Assembly: GCA_016195815.1 (NCBI GenBank) | Contig: JACPYX010000007.1 | Span: 620,001 to 684,000, forward strand | DNA length: 64,000 bases | Direction: 5' to 3' | Source of the DNA: Chloroflexota bacterium | Lineage (GTDB): Bacteria; Chloroflexota; Anaerolineae; Anaerolineales; Villigracilaceae | In this document: positions 52,043 to 62,131 of the stretch, piece after piece | How the letters are laid out: every line of letters starts with the position of its first letter | Numbering within the stretch: the stretch's first letter is position 1 | Program-made: the position numbers and the translations under genes | The notes under the pieces: model-generated | Databases searched by the model: none | Told to the model about the DNA's origin: nothing | What the model saw: only the letters and a program-made list of their open reading frames with translations

Positions 52043-52666
52043 ATGAAACATCCCGACCCTTTGGTGATAGGCATCGCGGGCGGCTCTGGTTCAGGCAAAA
52101 CCACCGTTGCCCAGGAAATCCTAAACCGCGTCGGCCCGGACCGCATAGCCTTCCTGCAACATGATTCATATTACAAGGATTTAAGCGGACTTCCGCCGAC
52201 CCAACGCGCCGAGATCAACTTCGATCACCCCAACTCGCTCGAGACCGAACTGCTGATCGAGCATATCGGTTCGTTGCGGGATGGCAAGCCGGTTGAGGTC
52301 CCGATCTACGATTTCTCAACCGACAGCCGCACCAGCCAGACCTTCACGGTCGCACCGCGCCCTGTGATTCTAGTTGAGGGAATCCTGATCTTCACCGAAG
52401 CCGCTTTGCGCGAACTATTTGACGTGAAAATCTTTGTTGACACCGATGCCGACCTGCGCTTCATCCGCCGGCTACAGCGCGATCTCGCCGAACGCGGCAG
52501 GACAACAGAAGCCGTTATCAAACAATATAAAGCCACAGTCAGGCCGATGCACCTGGAATTCGTTGAACCGTCCAAACGCTACGCAGACGTGATCATCCCG
52601 GAGGGCGGCTTCAACAGCGCCGCATTAGATATGGTGGTGGCACGCATTGATGTGCTGCTGAAATAA
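52043..52666 (+). CDS. udk: Uridine kinase
   Basis: 207 aa, typical length. P-loop GGSGSGKT at 13-20; [29 protein letters not shown] contains the uridine-binding part; [12 protein letters not shown] and [30 protein letters not shown] (Walker B-like), then [21 protein letters not shown], the lid. Phosphorylates uridine and cytidine in pyrimidine salvage. No Shine-Dalgarno is seen, which agrees with the leaderless promoter. Confidence 0.94.
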   Translation: MKHPDPLVIGIAGGSGSGKTTVAQEILNRVGPDRIAFLQHDSYYKDLSGLPPTQRAEINFDHPNSLETELLIEHIGSLRDGKPVEVPIYDFSTDSRTSQTFTVAPRPVILVEGILIFTEAALRELFDVKIFVDTDADLRFIRRLQRDLAERGRTTEAVIKQYKATVRPMHLEFVEPSKRYADVIIPEGGFNSAALDMVVARIDVLLK

Positions 52667-52722
52667 TTTTCGTAAAGGCAGAACCAAGCCTGCTTCTACA
52701 CATTCTCAAAAAAGGAGAGAAC

Positions 52723-53232
52723 ATGGCAAAACAATGGAACACCCCGCCTGCAATGGTCATTGATGCGAAGAAAAAATACAAGGCGCACATGGAAACCGAA
52801 AAAGGCACAATGGTGATCGAACTATTCGCAGATAAGGCCCCGAAGACAGTCAACAACTTTGTCTTTCTTTCGCGCGAAGGCTTTTACGAAGGCATCATCT
52901 TCCATCGCGTGATTGCCGACTTCATGGTTCAAGGCGGTGACCCAACCGGAAAAGGCTCTGGCGGCCCGGGCTACAAATTCGGTGACGAATTTCATCCGAG
53001 CCTTAAACATGATAAGGGCGGTCTGCTATCCATGGCAAACGCCGGCCCCGGCACAAATGGCTCACAATTCTTCATTACCCATGTCCCCACTCCCTGGTTG
53101 GATAACAAACACAGCATCTTCGGCCAGGTTGTCGAAGGCATGGATGTGCTCATGTCAATTCCGCCGCGTGATCCTATGCGCCCCGAATATCCCGGCGTGA
53201 AGATATTGCATGTCACAATTGAAGAAGAATAA
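52723..53232 (+). CDS. Cyclophilin-type peptidyl-prolyl cis-trans isomerase
   Basis: 169 aa, AAAAAGGAGAG upstream of the ATG. Cyclophilin motifs: [57 protein letters not shown] (the catalytic Arg in FHR), [19 protein letters not shown] and [17 protein letters not shown]. No signal peptide, so cytoplasmic. It speeds proline isomerisation in folding proteins. Its end overlaps the start of the next gene by 23 nt. Confidence 0.95.
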   Translation: MAKQWNTPPAMVIDAKKKYKAHMETEKGTMVIELFADKAPKTVNNFVFLSREGFYEGIIFHRVIADFMVQGGDPTGKGSGGPGYKFGDEFHPSLKHDKGGLLSMANAGPGTNGSQFFITHVPTPWLDNKHSIFGQVVEGMDVLMSIPPRDPMRPEYPGVKILHVTIEEE

Positions 53233-53917
53233 AAGGCCCACTCCAGACAAAACAAAGGCTTCCCTAAAAATATCCGGGAGCCCGCGTAAACAGAAGCAGG
53301 ATGACGAAAAACTTGAGCAACCAATCCAGCCTGCTTCGAAAATGCATGCATCGCTGAACAAGGCAAAAACTTCAAATTTTTGGACGAATACCTTGCGCGT
53401 GCTCGCCCTGTTGGTTGTTATCGGAATCACGGTCTTGATCTACGTTATTCGCGACCATGTGAAGGACTTCGCCGCCCTTGGCTATCCCGGAATTTTCCTG
53501 ATCGCAATGCTCGCCAATGCAACCGTATTTATTCCAGCGCCCGGCGCAGCCGTTGTCTTTGCAATGGGCAGTATCTTCAATCCATTGGGGGTGGCGCTGG
53601 CTGCCGGGACAGGCGGAGCTTTGGGCGAACTCTCCGGCTATTTGGCTGGTTTTAGCGGACAAGCCGTCGTCGAGAATACCGAACTTTATAACCGCATCCG
53701 CCCCTGGGTCAAGAAATATGGCGGCTGGACAATCCTTGTGTTCTCCGCTGTTCCAAATCCGTTTTTCGACATAGCAGGCATTGCGGCGGGTGTTGCAAAA
53801 ATGCCGTTGTGGCAATTTCTGCTTTTTGGCTGGATTGGACAAATCATCAAGATGGCGATATTTGCATTTGCAGGCGCGCATTCGATGAACTGGCTGGCCA
53901 GGCTATTCATGAAATAG
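53210..53917 (+). CDS. VTT (DedA/TVP38-like) membrane protein
   Basis: 235 aa from ATG 53210, within the end of the cyclophilin gene; a start at 53342 (MHASLNK) would remove a basic, Lys/Pro-rich 44-aa lead. Helices from about residue 63; VTT domain with [45 protein letters not shown] and [44 protein letters not shown], the re-entrant loop pattern of SNARE-associated/DedA-type scramblases. Likely moves lipids such as undecaprenyl-phosphate or phospholipids across the membrane. Confidence 0.85.
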   Translation: MSQLKKNKRPTPDKTKASLKISGSPRKQKQDDEKLEQPIQPASKMHASLNKAKTSNFWTNTLRVLALLVVIGITVLIYVIRDHVKDFAALGYPGIFLIAMLANATVFIPAPGAAVVFAMGSIFNPLGVALAAGTGGALGELSGYLAGFSGQAVVENTELYNRIRPWVKKYGGWTILVFSAVPNPFFDIAGIAAGVAKMPLWQFLLFGWIGQIIKMAIFAFAGAHSMNWLARLFMK

Positions 53918-53929
53918 GAAAGAAAAACG

Positions 53930-55288
53930 ATGGCTGATTATCAGAAAATTGATACTTATCTTCAAAATAACCTCGACAAGAGTATCGCCGAGTTGTCGAA
54001 ACTGGTTGCCCAGCCGAGCGTGGGCGCGCAAAATTTAGGGCTTAAAGAATGCGCGGCGTTGGTTGGTGAAATGCTCAGGGCACGCGGCTTCAAAGTCGAA
54101 ATCATGGATACAGAAGGCGCGCCGGTTGTCTTCGCGGAACGCAAGGGCAGATCAGATAAGACTCTGTTGATTTATAACCATTACGATGTGCAGCCGCCGG
54201 AACCGCTGGAGCTATGGGAATCGCCTCCGTTTGAGCCAAGCCTGCGCAACGGCAAGTTGTATGGCCGCGGTGTCAGCGACGATAAAGGCCATATTACATC
54301 GCGCCTGTTCGCCATCGACTCGCTCCTCGACTCAGGCGGCGAACTTCCCTGCAACATCAAATTTATTATCGAGGGCGAAGAAGAAACCAGCAGTGTCCAT
54401 CTTTACGATTATATTTTGAAAAATAAAGACCGCTTGAAAGCCGATGCCTGCATGTGGGAGTTCGGCGGCGTGGATTATCGCGATGTGCCCATGCAATACC
54501 TGGGACTGCGCGGCATTTGCTATGTCGAACTCAGCGTCGAGACAGCTGGCACTGATGTCCACTCCGGTTTGGGTGGTTCGATCTTCCCGAATGCGGCGTG
54601 GAGGTTGGTTTGGGCTTTGAGTTCGCTCAAAGGGCAGGATGAAAAAATCCGAATCCCCGGTTTCTACGACGGAATCCAGCCGCCGTCTGCGCGCGACCGT
54701 GAATTAATGTCCGCACTGCCCGAAGTGGCTGACGAATATAAATCCATGTACGGTGTCAAGAATTTTATCAAGGGCCTGACCGGCGGCCTTGATCTGCGCA
54801 TCGAAGAAGTCTTCACGCCGACCTGCACCATTTGCGGATTGACTTCCGGCTATCAAGGCCCAGGCTCGAAGACAGTCTTACCGGCACGCGCCTCGGCCAA
54901 AGTTGATTTTCGCCTTGTCATTGGGCAAGAACCTGCCGACATTCGAAAAAAGCTGCGGGCCTATTTGGATGCACAGGGTTTTAGCGATGTGCAGATCACC
55001 GATCTGGGCGGTGATGCCGCGGCCCGCACCGATCCCGATCATCCGTTCATCCAATTGGTTGCTCGCACCGCGCAAGAGGTTTACGAGATGCCCATGCAGC
55101 TTGTGCCAATGATAGGCGGTTCGGGACCCAGCCATCCGTTCGTGCATGACCTGGGCCTGCCCGTCGCAACTGGAGGCATCGGGCATCCCGATACCCGCGC
55201 CCACGCCCCCAACGAGAACGTGCGAATTGACTTGTACCTTAAACACGCCCGCCACATGGCTCGTATAATTACCGAGTTCGCAAGTTGA
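53930..55288 (+). CDS. M20 family metallopeptidase (dipeptidase-like)
   Basis: 452 aa. Two-zinc site: His84 in IYNHYDVQPPEPLELW, Asp117 in YGRGVSDDKGHI (bridging), Glu150/151 in IIEGEEETSS (base and ligand), and a His near GGSGPSHPF. The Bac_dimerisation lid lies at about 195-300. The layout matches the M20 dipeptidases of the carnosinase/DapE-like group that cut dipeptides or acyl-amino acids in the cytoplasm. No signal peptide. It ends at a strong terminator overlapping its stop. Confidence 0.93.
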   Translation: MADYQKIDTYLQNNLDKSIAELSKLVAQPSVGAQNLGLKECAALVGEMLRARGFKVEIMDTEGAPVVFAERKGRSDKTLLIYNHYDVQPPEPLELWESPPFEPSLRNGKLYGRGVSDDKGHITSRLFAIDSLLDSGGELPCNIKFIIEGEEETSSVHLYDYILKNKDRLKADACMWEFGGVDYRDVPMQYLGLRGICYVELSVETAGTDVHSGLGGSIFPNAAWRLVWALSSLKGQDEKIRIPGFYDGIQPPSARDRELMSALPEVADEYKSMYGVKNFIKGLTGGLDLRIEEVFTPTCTICGLTSGYQGPGSKTVLPARASAKVDFRLVIGQEPADIRKKLRAYLDAQGFSDVQITDLGGDAAARTDPDHPFIQLVARTAQEVYEMPMQLVPMIGGSGPSHPFVHDLGLPVATGGIGHPDTRAHAPNENVRIDLYLKHARHMARIITEFAS

Positions 55289-55330
55289 TAAAAAAGAAGC
55301 CCAGCGAAAATGCTGGGCTTCTTTTTTATC
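55287..55330 (+). terminator. Terminator of the M20 peptidase gene
   Basis: 19-bp perfect stem (arms 55287-55305 and 55312-55330) with a 6-nt GAAAAT loop and a six-T run inside the right arm. The left arm begins within the stop codon. Confidence 0.92.
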
Positions 55331-55443
55331 AAAGTGACCTTATTCACTCCAAATTCGTGACATACTTTCTCTTGAATCCGCATATAATCTACTTGTACTA
55401 ATTTTCACAACAAATCGGCCTATGGCCTACAAGGAGAACATAT

Positions 55444-56079
55444 ATGTTAGTCGGTGAAAGAATGTCGCATCCCGTAATTTCAGTCCTGGCAGAGACACCC
55501 ATCCAGGACGCATTAGCCCTGTTCAAGAAAGAGCACATCCGCCGTGCGCCGGTCATTAAGAACGGCAAACTGGTTGGCATTATCTCTGAAACTGACTTGC
55601 TCAACGCATCTCCATCGCCAATATCGAGCCTGAGCATCTGGGAAATGAATTACCTGCTCAGCAAGGTAACGGTCAAGCAGGTGATGTCAAAGAAAGTAAT
55701 GACCATAGAGGAAGATACTCCCATCGAGGAAGCAGCCCGCATTATGGCCGACAACAAGATCGGCGGCCTGCCAGTCGTCCGAGCCGGAAAGGTGGTCGGC
55801 ATCATTACTGAAACCGATCTTTTCAAGATTTTACTTGAACTTATGGGTGCGCGCGAAAAAGGCGTTCGCGTGACTGCTCTGATTCAAAACAAGCCCGGTA
55901 CGCTGGCAAAGATCACCAAATCCATTAGTGAAGCAGGCGGAGACTTCATCGCTTTTGGACAATTCACCGGTGAAGATCCAAGCACCAGACTGATCACATT
56001 TAAAACTGCCGGCTTAAAGAAAGAGCAAGTTAAAAAAGCGATTTGGGGTATTGCAAAGGAAGTTTGGGATATTCGATAA
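55444..56079 (+). CDS. CBS-pair and ACT domain regulatory protein (AcuB-like)
   Basis: 211 aa, AAGGAG 8 nt upstream of the ATG. Two CBS domains (about 1-55 and 76-130; MSHPVISVLAETPIQDALALF and MSKKVMTIEEDTPIEEAARIM) and a C-terminal ACT domain (about 139-211; VRVTALIQNKPGTLAKITKSISEAGGDFIAF). CBS pairs bind adenosyl nucleotides and ACT binds amino acids, so it senses energy and amino-acid state. The same layout occurs in AcuB of acetoin catabolism, but no acetoin genes are here. Partner unknown; cytoplasmic. Confidence 0.88.
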   Translation: MLVGERMSHPVISVLAETPIQDALALFKKEHIRRAPVIKNGKLVGIISETDLLNASPSPISSLSIWEMNYLLSKVTVKQVMSKKVMTIEEDTPIEEAARIMADNKIGGLPVVRAGKVVGIITETDLFKILLELMGAREKGVRVTALIQNKPGTLAKITKSISEAGGDFIAFGQFTGEDPSTRLITFKTAGLKKEQVKKAIWGIAKEVWDIR

Positions 56080-56093
56080 ATAAAACGCAGCCA

Positions 56094-56126
56094 TAAAAGA
56101 CCCCGAAATCGTTTCGGGGTCTTTTA
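56094..56126. terminator. Bidirectional terminator between CBS-ACT gene and rluB
   Basis: 15-bp perfect stem (arms 56094-56108 and 56112-56126), 3-nt TCG loop, with T/A tracts in the outer part of the stem on both sides. Confidence 0.88.
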
Positions 56127-56143
56127 GCTGAAGATTCTGGATA

Positions 56144-56995
56144 TTATTTTTTAGATCGAGTAGGGCGCGATGACTCGCGTCTTGATTTCTCTTTGCGATC
56201 ATTGACGCTTGCCCGTTCAACCCTGACCAGGCGCGGCTTGCGCCCCAACGGCTTTCCCTTATTCGGACGCTCAGAACGAACGGCCTTCCCGCCCTGCAGT
56301 TCTTGAATTTCCTGCTCGGTCAGGTGACGCCAATCGCCTGGCTTCATGGCTCCAAGCCATAAGGTTCCGATGCGAATGCGGACAATACGAATCACCGGCA
56401 AACCCAGCAATGCGCCGATCTCGCGAATTTGGCGATTGCGCCCCTCCCCCATCGTGACGCGAATCCACGCGCCCTTGCCTGCGCCCGACTCAACATAAAC
56501 TTTAGCCGGCGCGGTTTTATAACCATCTTCCATCACCACGCCTCGCCGCCAGGTTTCGATCTGTTGCGGATCGGGGCGGCGCGCCACCAAAACCTTATAT
56601 TCTTTTTCATGACCGTAGCGCGGATGGGTAAGCCGGTTGGTCAGACCGCCGTCGTTAGTCATCAAGATCAAACCTTCACTGTCCCAATCCAAACGGCCGA
56701 CAGGATATAGTGTTCCCGTCTCCGGGATTAGGTCGCGGACTGTTTTACGCCCGACTTCATCATCTACAGAAGAAATAATGTTGCGCGGCTTATATAGGGC
56801 AATATAGGTTAACTTTTCACGCGCCGGAAGGGGCCGGTTATCAAGGCTGATCTTATCCGTCGACGGATCGGCCTTTTGTCCAAGAATCGCAATTTGACCA
56901 TTGACGCGCACGCGCCCGGCAATGATGAATTCTTCACAGGCGCGCCGCGAACCGTAACCGGCCTGGGCAAGAAGTTTTTGCAGGCGTTCTTGCAT
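56144..56995 (-). CDS. rluB: Ribosomal large subunit pseudouridine synthase, RluB/RsuA family
   Basis: 283 aa. N-terminal S4 domain (MQERLQKLLAQAGYGSRRACEEFIIAGRVRVNGQ), then the catalytic domain with PVGRLDWDSEGLILMTNDG (catalytic Asp103) and RVTMGEGRNRQIREIGALLG. The last about 45 residues are a highly basic, Arg/Ser/Lys-rich tail, likely an rRNA contact. RluB modifies U2605 of 23S; the exact target here is inferred. It follows scpB by 3 nt, the common scpA-scpB-rluB order minus scpA. Confidence 0.92.
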   Translation of the reverse strand: MQERLQKLLAQAGYGSRRACEEFIIAGRVRVNGQIAILGQKADPSTDKISLDNRPLPAREKLTYIALYKPRNIISSVDDEVGRKTVRDLIPETGTLYPVGRLDWDSEGLILMTNDGGLTNRLTHPRYGHEKEYKVLVARRPDPQQIETWRRGVVMEDGYKTAPAKVYVESGAGKGAWIRVTMGEGRNRQIREIGALLGLPVIRIVRIRIGTLWLGAMKPGDWRHLTEQEIQELQGGKAVRSERPNKGKPLGRKPRLVRVERASVNDRKEKSRRESSRPTRSKK

Positions 56996-56998
56996 TAT

Positions 56999-57556
56999 CT
57001 ATCCTTTCAACAACTCATTCTGAGGCGCATCGGCATCGGGCAATTCGAGCGGGGGCAATTCAGTGATCGAATTGATGCCAAAGTGCTGTAAAAATTCCGG
57101 GGAGGTTGAATACAAGATCGGGCGGCCCGGCCCATCGGTGCGACCTGTCTCCTGGATCAGACCTTTGCTCAACAGGCTCTTCATCATCCCATCCGAGTTG
57201 ACGCCGCGCAGAGAATCCACTTGCGGACGCGTGACCGGTTGCTGATAGGCGATGATCGCCAGTGTTTCGAGCGCGGCGCGGCTGAGGCGGCTGGTCGCTT
57301 CGAGGCCGAGGAACCGCTCAACAGCCCCGGCCAGTTGCGGCGCAGTGGTCAATTGAACGCGCCCGGCATGACGCTGGAGTCGCAGGCCGCGCGTTTGGAG
57401 CGATTCGTCCAATTCGATCAAGGCACGCTCCACCGTCGAAGCAGTCACATCCAACGCTTCGGCCAGATGCGCTGGCGTCACAGGCTCAGCCGCAACAAAA
57501 AGCAATCCTTCGATTTGGACGGAAAGCGGCAGGTTGTTTGTTTCGTTTTCGCTCAT
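56999..57556 (-). CDS. scpB: Segregation and condensation protein B
   Basis: 185 aa from ATG 57556 (MSENETNNLPLSVQIEGLLFVAAEPVTPAHLAEALD...). Two winged-helix domains with IEGLLFVAAEPV, ALETLAIIAYQQPVTRPQVDSLRGVNSDGMMKSLLSKGLI and GRPILYSTSPEFLQHFGI. It joins ScpA and SMC in the condensin complex. It is directly upstream of rluB on the minus strand. A longer frame to 57577 overlaps the divergent promoter. Confidence 0.94.
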   Translation of the reverse strand: MSENETNNLPLSVQIEGLLFVAAEPVTPAHLAEALDVTASTVERALIELDESLQTRGLRLQRHAGRVQLTTAPQLAGAVERFLGLEATSRLSRAALETLAIIAYQQPVTRPQVDSLRGVNSDGMMKSLLSKGLIQETGRTDGPGRPILYSTSPEFLQHFGINSITELPPLELPDADAPQNELLKG

Positions 57557-57558
57557 GC

Positions 57559-57564
57559 TATAAT
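57559..57564 (+). promoter_or_regulatory. -10 box of the lipoprotein gene
   Basis: Perfect TATAAT, 31 nt before the ATG at 57596 and 3 nt upstream of the divergent scpB start codon. TTGTTT lies 19 bp upstream. Confidence 0.5.
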
Positions 57565-57595
57565 AACTCCCGTTCAATCCCTTTCGAGAGTGAAG

Positions 57596-58156
57596 ATGAT
57601 GAAAAAAATTTTTATTGCCCTAAGCACTTTAGCTTTTGCATCGCTGGCCTGTTCGATCTTTATTGGCGGGCCGGCGTATCCCGATACGCCCATCCCGATT
57701 TCCACCGAAGCCGCGCAGAATTTGCAAGATCAAGCCAGGCAGGCCATTGCAGATGGAGCCCAAACCGGAACTGTAACATTACAGATCACAGAGAACCAAT
57801 TGACTTCTTACCTGGCGTTCAAACTTGATTCGCAGGCCAACCCGCTTATTACCGACCCGCAAGTGCAATTACGCGACGGGCAAATGAAAGTGTTCGGCAA
57901 AGCGAAACGAGGCATATTCAACGCCAACATCAGCATCGCCATGAATGTTACTGTGGACGAGCAGGGCAAACCCAAGATCGAGATCACCCAAGCCGACTTT
58001 GGCCCGCTGCCCACTCCGCAAGGACTCAATGATGCGGTCAGCGCCGTCGTTGGCGAAGCTTTCACTGGTTCGCTCGGACCTGTCGCAACCGGCTTCCGTT
58101 TAGAGAGCATCGCCATCGCTGACGGCACTATGACAATCACGGGCCGTGTCAAATAG
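57596..58156 (+). CDS. Lipoprotein, unknown function
   Basis: 186 aa from the first of two adjacent ATGs (57596 or 57599). Signal peptide KKIFIALSTLAFASLACS with lipobox LAC (Cys18/19). Mature part has a Pro/Thr linker then a domain with TGTVTLQITENQLTSYLAFKLDSQ, VQLRDGQMKVFGKAKRG and PVATGFRLESIAIADGTMTITGR. It looks like a beta-rich barrel of the kind that binds lipid or polymer, but no named family is recognised. Anchored on the outer face. It lies just upstream of the G5/propeller lipoprotein gene, probably co-transcribed. Confidence 0.75.
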   Translation: MMKKIFIALSTLAFASLACSIFIGGPAYPDTPIPISTEAAQNLQDQARQAIADGAQTGTVTLQITENQLTSYLAFKLDSQANPLITDPQVQLRDGQMKVFGKAKRGIFNANISIAMNVTVDEQGKPKIEITQADFGPLPTPQGLNDAVSAVVGEAFTGSLGPVATGFRLESIAIADGTMTITGRVK

Positions 58157-58173
58157 CGGTTGGGATTATACCA

Positions 58174-59790
58174 GTGGTTCAAACGGCTTCGCCACACAAT
58201 CAACGAAGAACACAGAGAATCTTTTGTATTCTCTTTGTGATCCTATTGGCGGCGCCGATCTTATCGGGTTGCCAGCTCACACAAGCCGGGCGAAGTCAGA
58301 TCAATATCAAGATCACCGCCGAGGGAAAGACGCAACAAGTCAGTGTGCCGGCCGGAAGCACCGTGACGCAGGCGTTACAGCAAATTGGGATTGCGCCGGG
58401 CGATCTTGATAAATCCGAGCCGCCGTTTTATACAATATTAAGTAATGGCGATTCGGTCAAGCTGACGCGTGTCGAAGAAAAGTTCGAGACCGAAACACAG
58501 ACCATTCCATTTGACCGGCAAATTGTTCGGAACGAATCGCTGCCCGAAGGACAGGAACGGCTTGTCCAGGCCGGAGTCAACGGTCAGCAGGAAGTAACGT
58601 ATCGGCGCATACTTGAGGACGGCTTGGAAACCAGCAAATCAGCGGTCAAGACTGTCGTTATGCAAACTGCAGTGCCTGAGATCATCATGGTCGGCGCACA
58701 GGCGTCGTTCGCTCCGCTTCCCATTCCCGGCAAGATCGCGTTTATGGCGGGCGGCAACGCCTGGATCATGGACACGTCCACTGCCAATCGCCGTTTGCTT
58801 GTCAACAGCGGCGATCTCGATGGGCGCATTTTTTCGCTTTCACCAGACGGCGGATACTTGCTCTACACGCGCAAATCAAAAAAGCCCGCCGACCAGCAGA
58901 TCAACACCCTGTGGGCTGTCAACACAAAATCGGCCAGCCCATCGCCGATAAGCCTGAATGCCAGCAACGTGGTCCATTTCGCGGCCTGGGTTCCAAATAC
59001 ATTGAACACAATTGCTTATTCCACAGTTGAGCCGCGCAGCGCAGCCCCCGGCTGGCAGGCCAATAACGATTTGTATAAAATCCAAATCGGTGGAACGCCG
59101 CGCAAAATTCTTGAAGCCAACAGCGGCGGCGTGTACGGATGGTGGGGTATGTCGTTTGCGTTCTCGCCAGATGGCCGCCTTGCGTATGCGCGGCCAGACG
59201 GCATCGGACTCGTGAGTCAAGATGGCGGCTATCTCTCGCCGCTGCTCGACATCACACCCCTGCAAACTCGCAGCGATTGGGCTTGGATTCCAGGAATAAC
59301 CTGGGGCGGCGATGGCAAGACACTTTATTTTGTGGACCACGCGCCCGCACCCGCACCCGTAACCGCCGAAGAATCGCCCCTCTTCGACCTGCAAGCGGCT
59401 TCGCTTTCGAACGACGCGACCGTACAACTGTCAGCGCAAGTTGGCATGTTCGCTTACCCATCCGCCTCCCCCGTCCGCGCGAACGGTGCGGAAAAGGCCT
59501 ATCAGGTCGCGTATCTGCAAGCCATCTTCCCCGATCAAAGCGAGACCAGCCGCTATCGTTTGATCGTCATGGATCGCGACGGGTCGAACCGCCGCGTTTT
59601 ATTCCCCTCCGCCGATTCGACCGGCATCGAACCGCAGACTCCGGTCTGGGCGCCGCAGCCCATTCAAGGTCAGACTGGTGATTTCCTGGCCGTTATTTAT
59701 CAAGGCAATCTCTGGTTAATAGACAGCGGAAGCGGCCAGGCCTATCAGATTACAGGCGATGGATTGATATCAAGAATTGATTGGAAATAA
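58174..59790 (+). CDS. Lipoprotein with DUF348, G5 and PD40 beta-propeller domains
   Basis: 538 aa from GTG 58174. Signal: [23 protein letters not shown] with lipobox Cys33. A ubiquitin-like DUF348 domain follows ([31 protein letters not shown]), then a canonical G5 domain ([38 protein letters not shown]), then from about residue 185 a TolB/WD40-like propeller of PD40 repeats ([71 protein letters not shown]). G5 domains bind N-acetyl sugars. This fusion is unusual; it could anchor a propeller to peptidoglycan. Same domain set at its start as the 17755 protein. Confidence 0.85.
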   Translation: MVQTASPHNQRRTQRIFCILFVILLAAPILSGCQLTQAGRSQINIKITAEGKTQQVSVPAGSTVTQALQQIGIAPGDLDKSEPPFYTILSNGDSVKLTRVEEKFETETQTIPFDRQIVRNESLPEGQERLVQAGVNGQQEVTYRRILEDGLETSKSAVKTVVMQTAVPEIIMVGAQASFAPLPIPGKIAFMAGGNAWIMDTSTANRRLLVNSGDLDGRIFSLSPDGGYLLYTRKSKKPADQQINTLWAVNTKSASPSPISLNASNVVHFAAWVPNTLNTIAYSTVEPRSAAPGWQANNDLYKIQIGGTPRKILEANSGGVYGWWGMSFAFSPDGRLAYARPDGIGLVSQDGGYLSPLLDITPLQTRSDWAWIPGITWGGDGKTLYFVDHAPAPAPVTAEESPLFDLQAASLSNDATVQLSAQVGMFAYPSASPVRANGAEKAYQVAYLQAIFPDQSETSRYRLIVMDRDGSNRRVLFPSADSTGIEPQTPVWAPQPIQGQTGDFLAVIYQGNLWLIDSGSGQAYQITGDGLISRIDWK

Positions 59791-59797
59791 AATCCGT

Positions 59798-59820
59798 AGC
59801 GCGACTTAATAAGCCGCGCT
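59798..59820 (+). terminator. Weak hairpin after the propeller lipoprotein gene
   Basis: 10-bp stem with one mismatch (arms 59798-59807 and 59811-59820) and 3-nt loop, no T-run. It might terminate or process the transcript before the epimerase gene. Confidence 0.35.
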
Positions 59821-59841
59821 GCAATCTTACAGAAGGTATTC

Positions 59842-60797
<956 letters not shown>

Positions 60798-60801
<4 letters not shown>

Positions 60802-61253
60802 TTTCAATTCTACATAACCCTGTTGAGCGAACCCGCTTCCTGAAATTTCTCGTCGTCGGCACATTGGGCGCAGCCATAGACTTTGGCATCGCCAACCTGC
60901 TGACTCATTTCGCAGGTATGCCGCTCGTCTATGCCGGGACGATTTCCTTCGCTTGCGCGGTCATCAGCAATTTCGTCTGGAACCGCCATTGGACGTACCC
61001 CGAATCGCGCTCGCGTCATCTCGCGCATCAACTCGGAATGTTCTTCATCGTCAACGTGGCGGGCATTGCCATCCGCGTTCCCATTTTGAGTTTTGGCGAA
61101 CCTCCGCTGCAAAACTTTTTCCAAAACCTTCAACTTAAACTGCCCTTCACTCCGGAGTTCCTTGCCCGCAATCTCACACTTGCAATAGCTGTCGGAATTG
61201 TGATGCTGTGGAACTTCTTCGTCAACCGCTATTGGACGTATAATGATATTTAA
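60798..61253 (+). CDS. GtrA family membrane protein
   Basis: 151 aa, ATGA overlap with the epimerase gene. Four helices; the GtrA pattern is [23 protein letters not shown] near the start and [19 protein letters not shown], with [12 protein letters not shown] at the end. GtrA proteins are thought to flip polyprenyl-phosphate sugars across the membrane for outside glycosyltransferases. This fits the membrane GT-C enzymes encoded a kilobase downstream (62132 and 63818). Confidence 0.9.
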
Positions 61254-61268
61254 AGCAAGAGGCAGACT

Positions 61269-61634
61269 ATGGCGATTATTCCGATCTATAATTCCAAAGG
61301 CGATCCAGACGCATTCATGGAGTATCCGCACATTTTCAATCGCAACGGTGACTGGGTTGGCTGGGTCACACAAAAACGGGAGATATATGCGGCAGATGGA
61401 GTGTATGTCGGATATCTGACCAACGACCCGCGCATCCTGCGCAAGCGCGCCACATCCGCTCTCAAACCTCGACTTGAACCGCCCGCCGCGCCGAAAAGAA
61501 TTTACCCTCCCGCCACCCTGCCCCTCGCCCCGCTGATGAGCGAATTGGCTCCCGGCACCATTGATGTGCTGCTCGACGAACCTGAACGCCTTCACACACT
61601 CGATGTCGGCGAACTCCGCGCAGACCTTGATTGA
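61269..61634 (+). CDS. Hypothetical protein, possible beta-flower-type repeat domain
   Basis: 121 aa. The first about 55 residues show three similar short units, each an aromatic/Gly turn: IPIYNSKGDPDAFM, HIFNRNGDWVGWVTQ, EIYAADGVYVGYLTND, as in a small repeated beta fold. The rest is Pro-rich and ends in an acidic segment (LLDEPERLHTLDVGELRADLD). No catalytic motif, no signal peptide. The repeat reading is from visual comparison and the function is unknown. Gene has AAGAGGCAG upstream. Confidence 0.6.
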   Translation: MAIIPIYNSKGDPDAFMEYPHIFNRNGDWVGWVTQKREIYAADGVYVGYLTNDPRILRKRATSALKPRLEPPAAPKRIYPPATLPLAPLMSELAPGTIDVLLDEPERLHTLDVGELRADLD

Positions 61635-61654
61635 TACTTTGGGACAATTTTGAT

Positions 61655-62125
61655 ATGACCGATTCTGCAAAAACTGTACGCGCCTCGCGCATCAGCATCG
61701 CCCAACTCATGCAACCCGAACACGCCAACAATCTCGGCAACGTGCATGGCGGTTGGATCATGAAGCTGGTAGACGAAGCGGGAGCGCTGGCCTGCATGCG
61801 TCACGCGCAAAGACGCGTGGTCACCGTCGCGATCGACTCAATGGTCTTCCGCAACCCGATCAAGATCAGCGACCTGGTCATCCTGACCGCCGAAGTCACT
61901 TATGCAGGCCGCACATCCATGGAAGTTGAAGTGCAGGTGCAGGCCGAGAATCCGATCACCGGCGAACGAACACACACCAACACCGCTTATCTTGTCTACG
62001 TCGCGCTGGATGACAACGGTAAACCCACCTCCGTCCCGCCGCTGAAAGCCGAGACCGAAGACGACAAACTCAAAATGCAGGCAGCCCAGGAGCGACAGAA
62101 ACGAAGGCTGGCCGGAAAAAAATAG
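61655..62125 (+). CDS. Acyl-CoA thioesterase, YciA/BFIT-type hotdog
   Basis: 156 aa from ATG 61655. HotDog acyl-CoA hydrolase pattern: QLMQPEHANNLGNVHGGWIMKLVDEAGALACMRHA with the catalytic Asp/Glu, RVVTVAIDSMVFRNPIKISDLVILTAEVTYAGRTSMEVEVQVQAE. The C-terminus is charged and basic. It hydrolyses acyl-CoA to the acid and CoA in the cytoplasm. It follows the small hypothetical by 20 nt and is followed by a membrane protein gene 6 nt on. Confidence 0.9.
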   Translation: MTDSAKTVRASRISIAQLMQPEHANNLGNVHGGWIMKLVDEAGALACMRHAQRRVVTVAIDSMVFRNPIKISDLVILTAEVTYAGRTSMEVEVQVQAENPITGERTHTNTAYLVYVALDDNGKPTSVPPLKAETEDDKLKMQAAQERQKRRLAGKK

Positions 62126-62131
62126 GCGCAA

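Noticed and set aside
60810-61670. 286-aa minus-strand frame over gtrA and the hypothetical gene
   Set aside because: Both plus-strand genes are supported by family motifs or operon spacing; the antisense frame is not.
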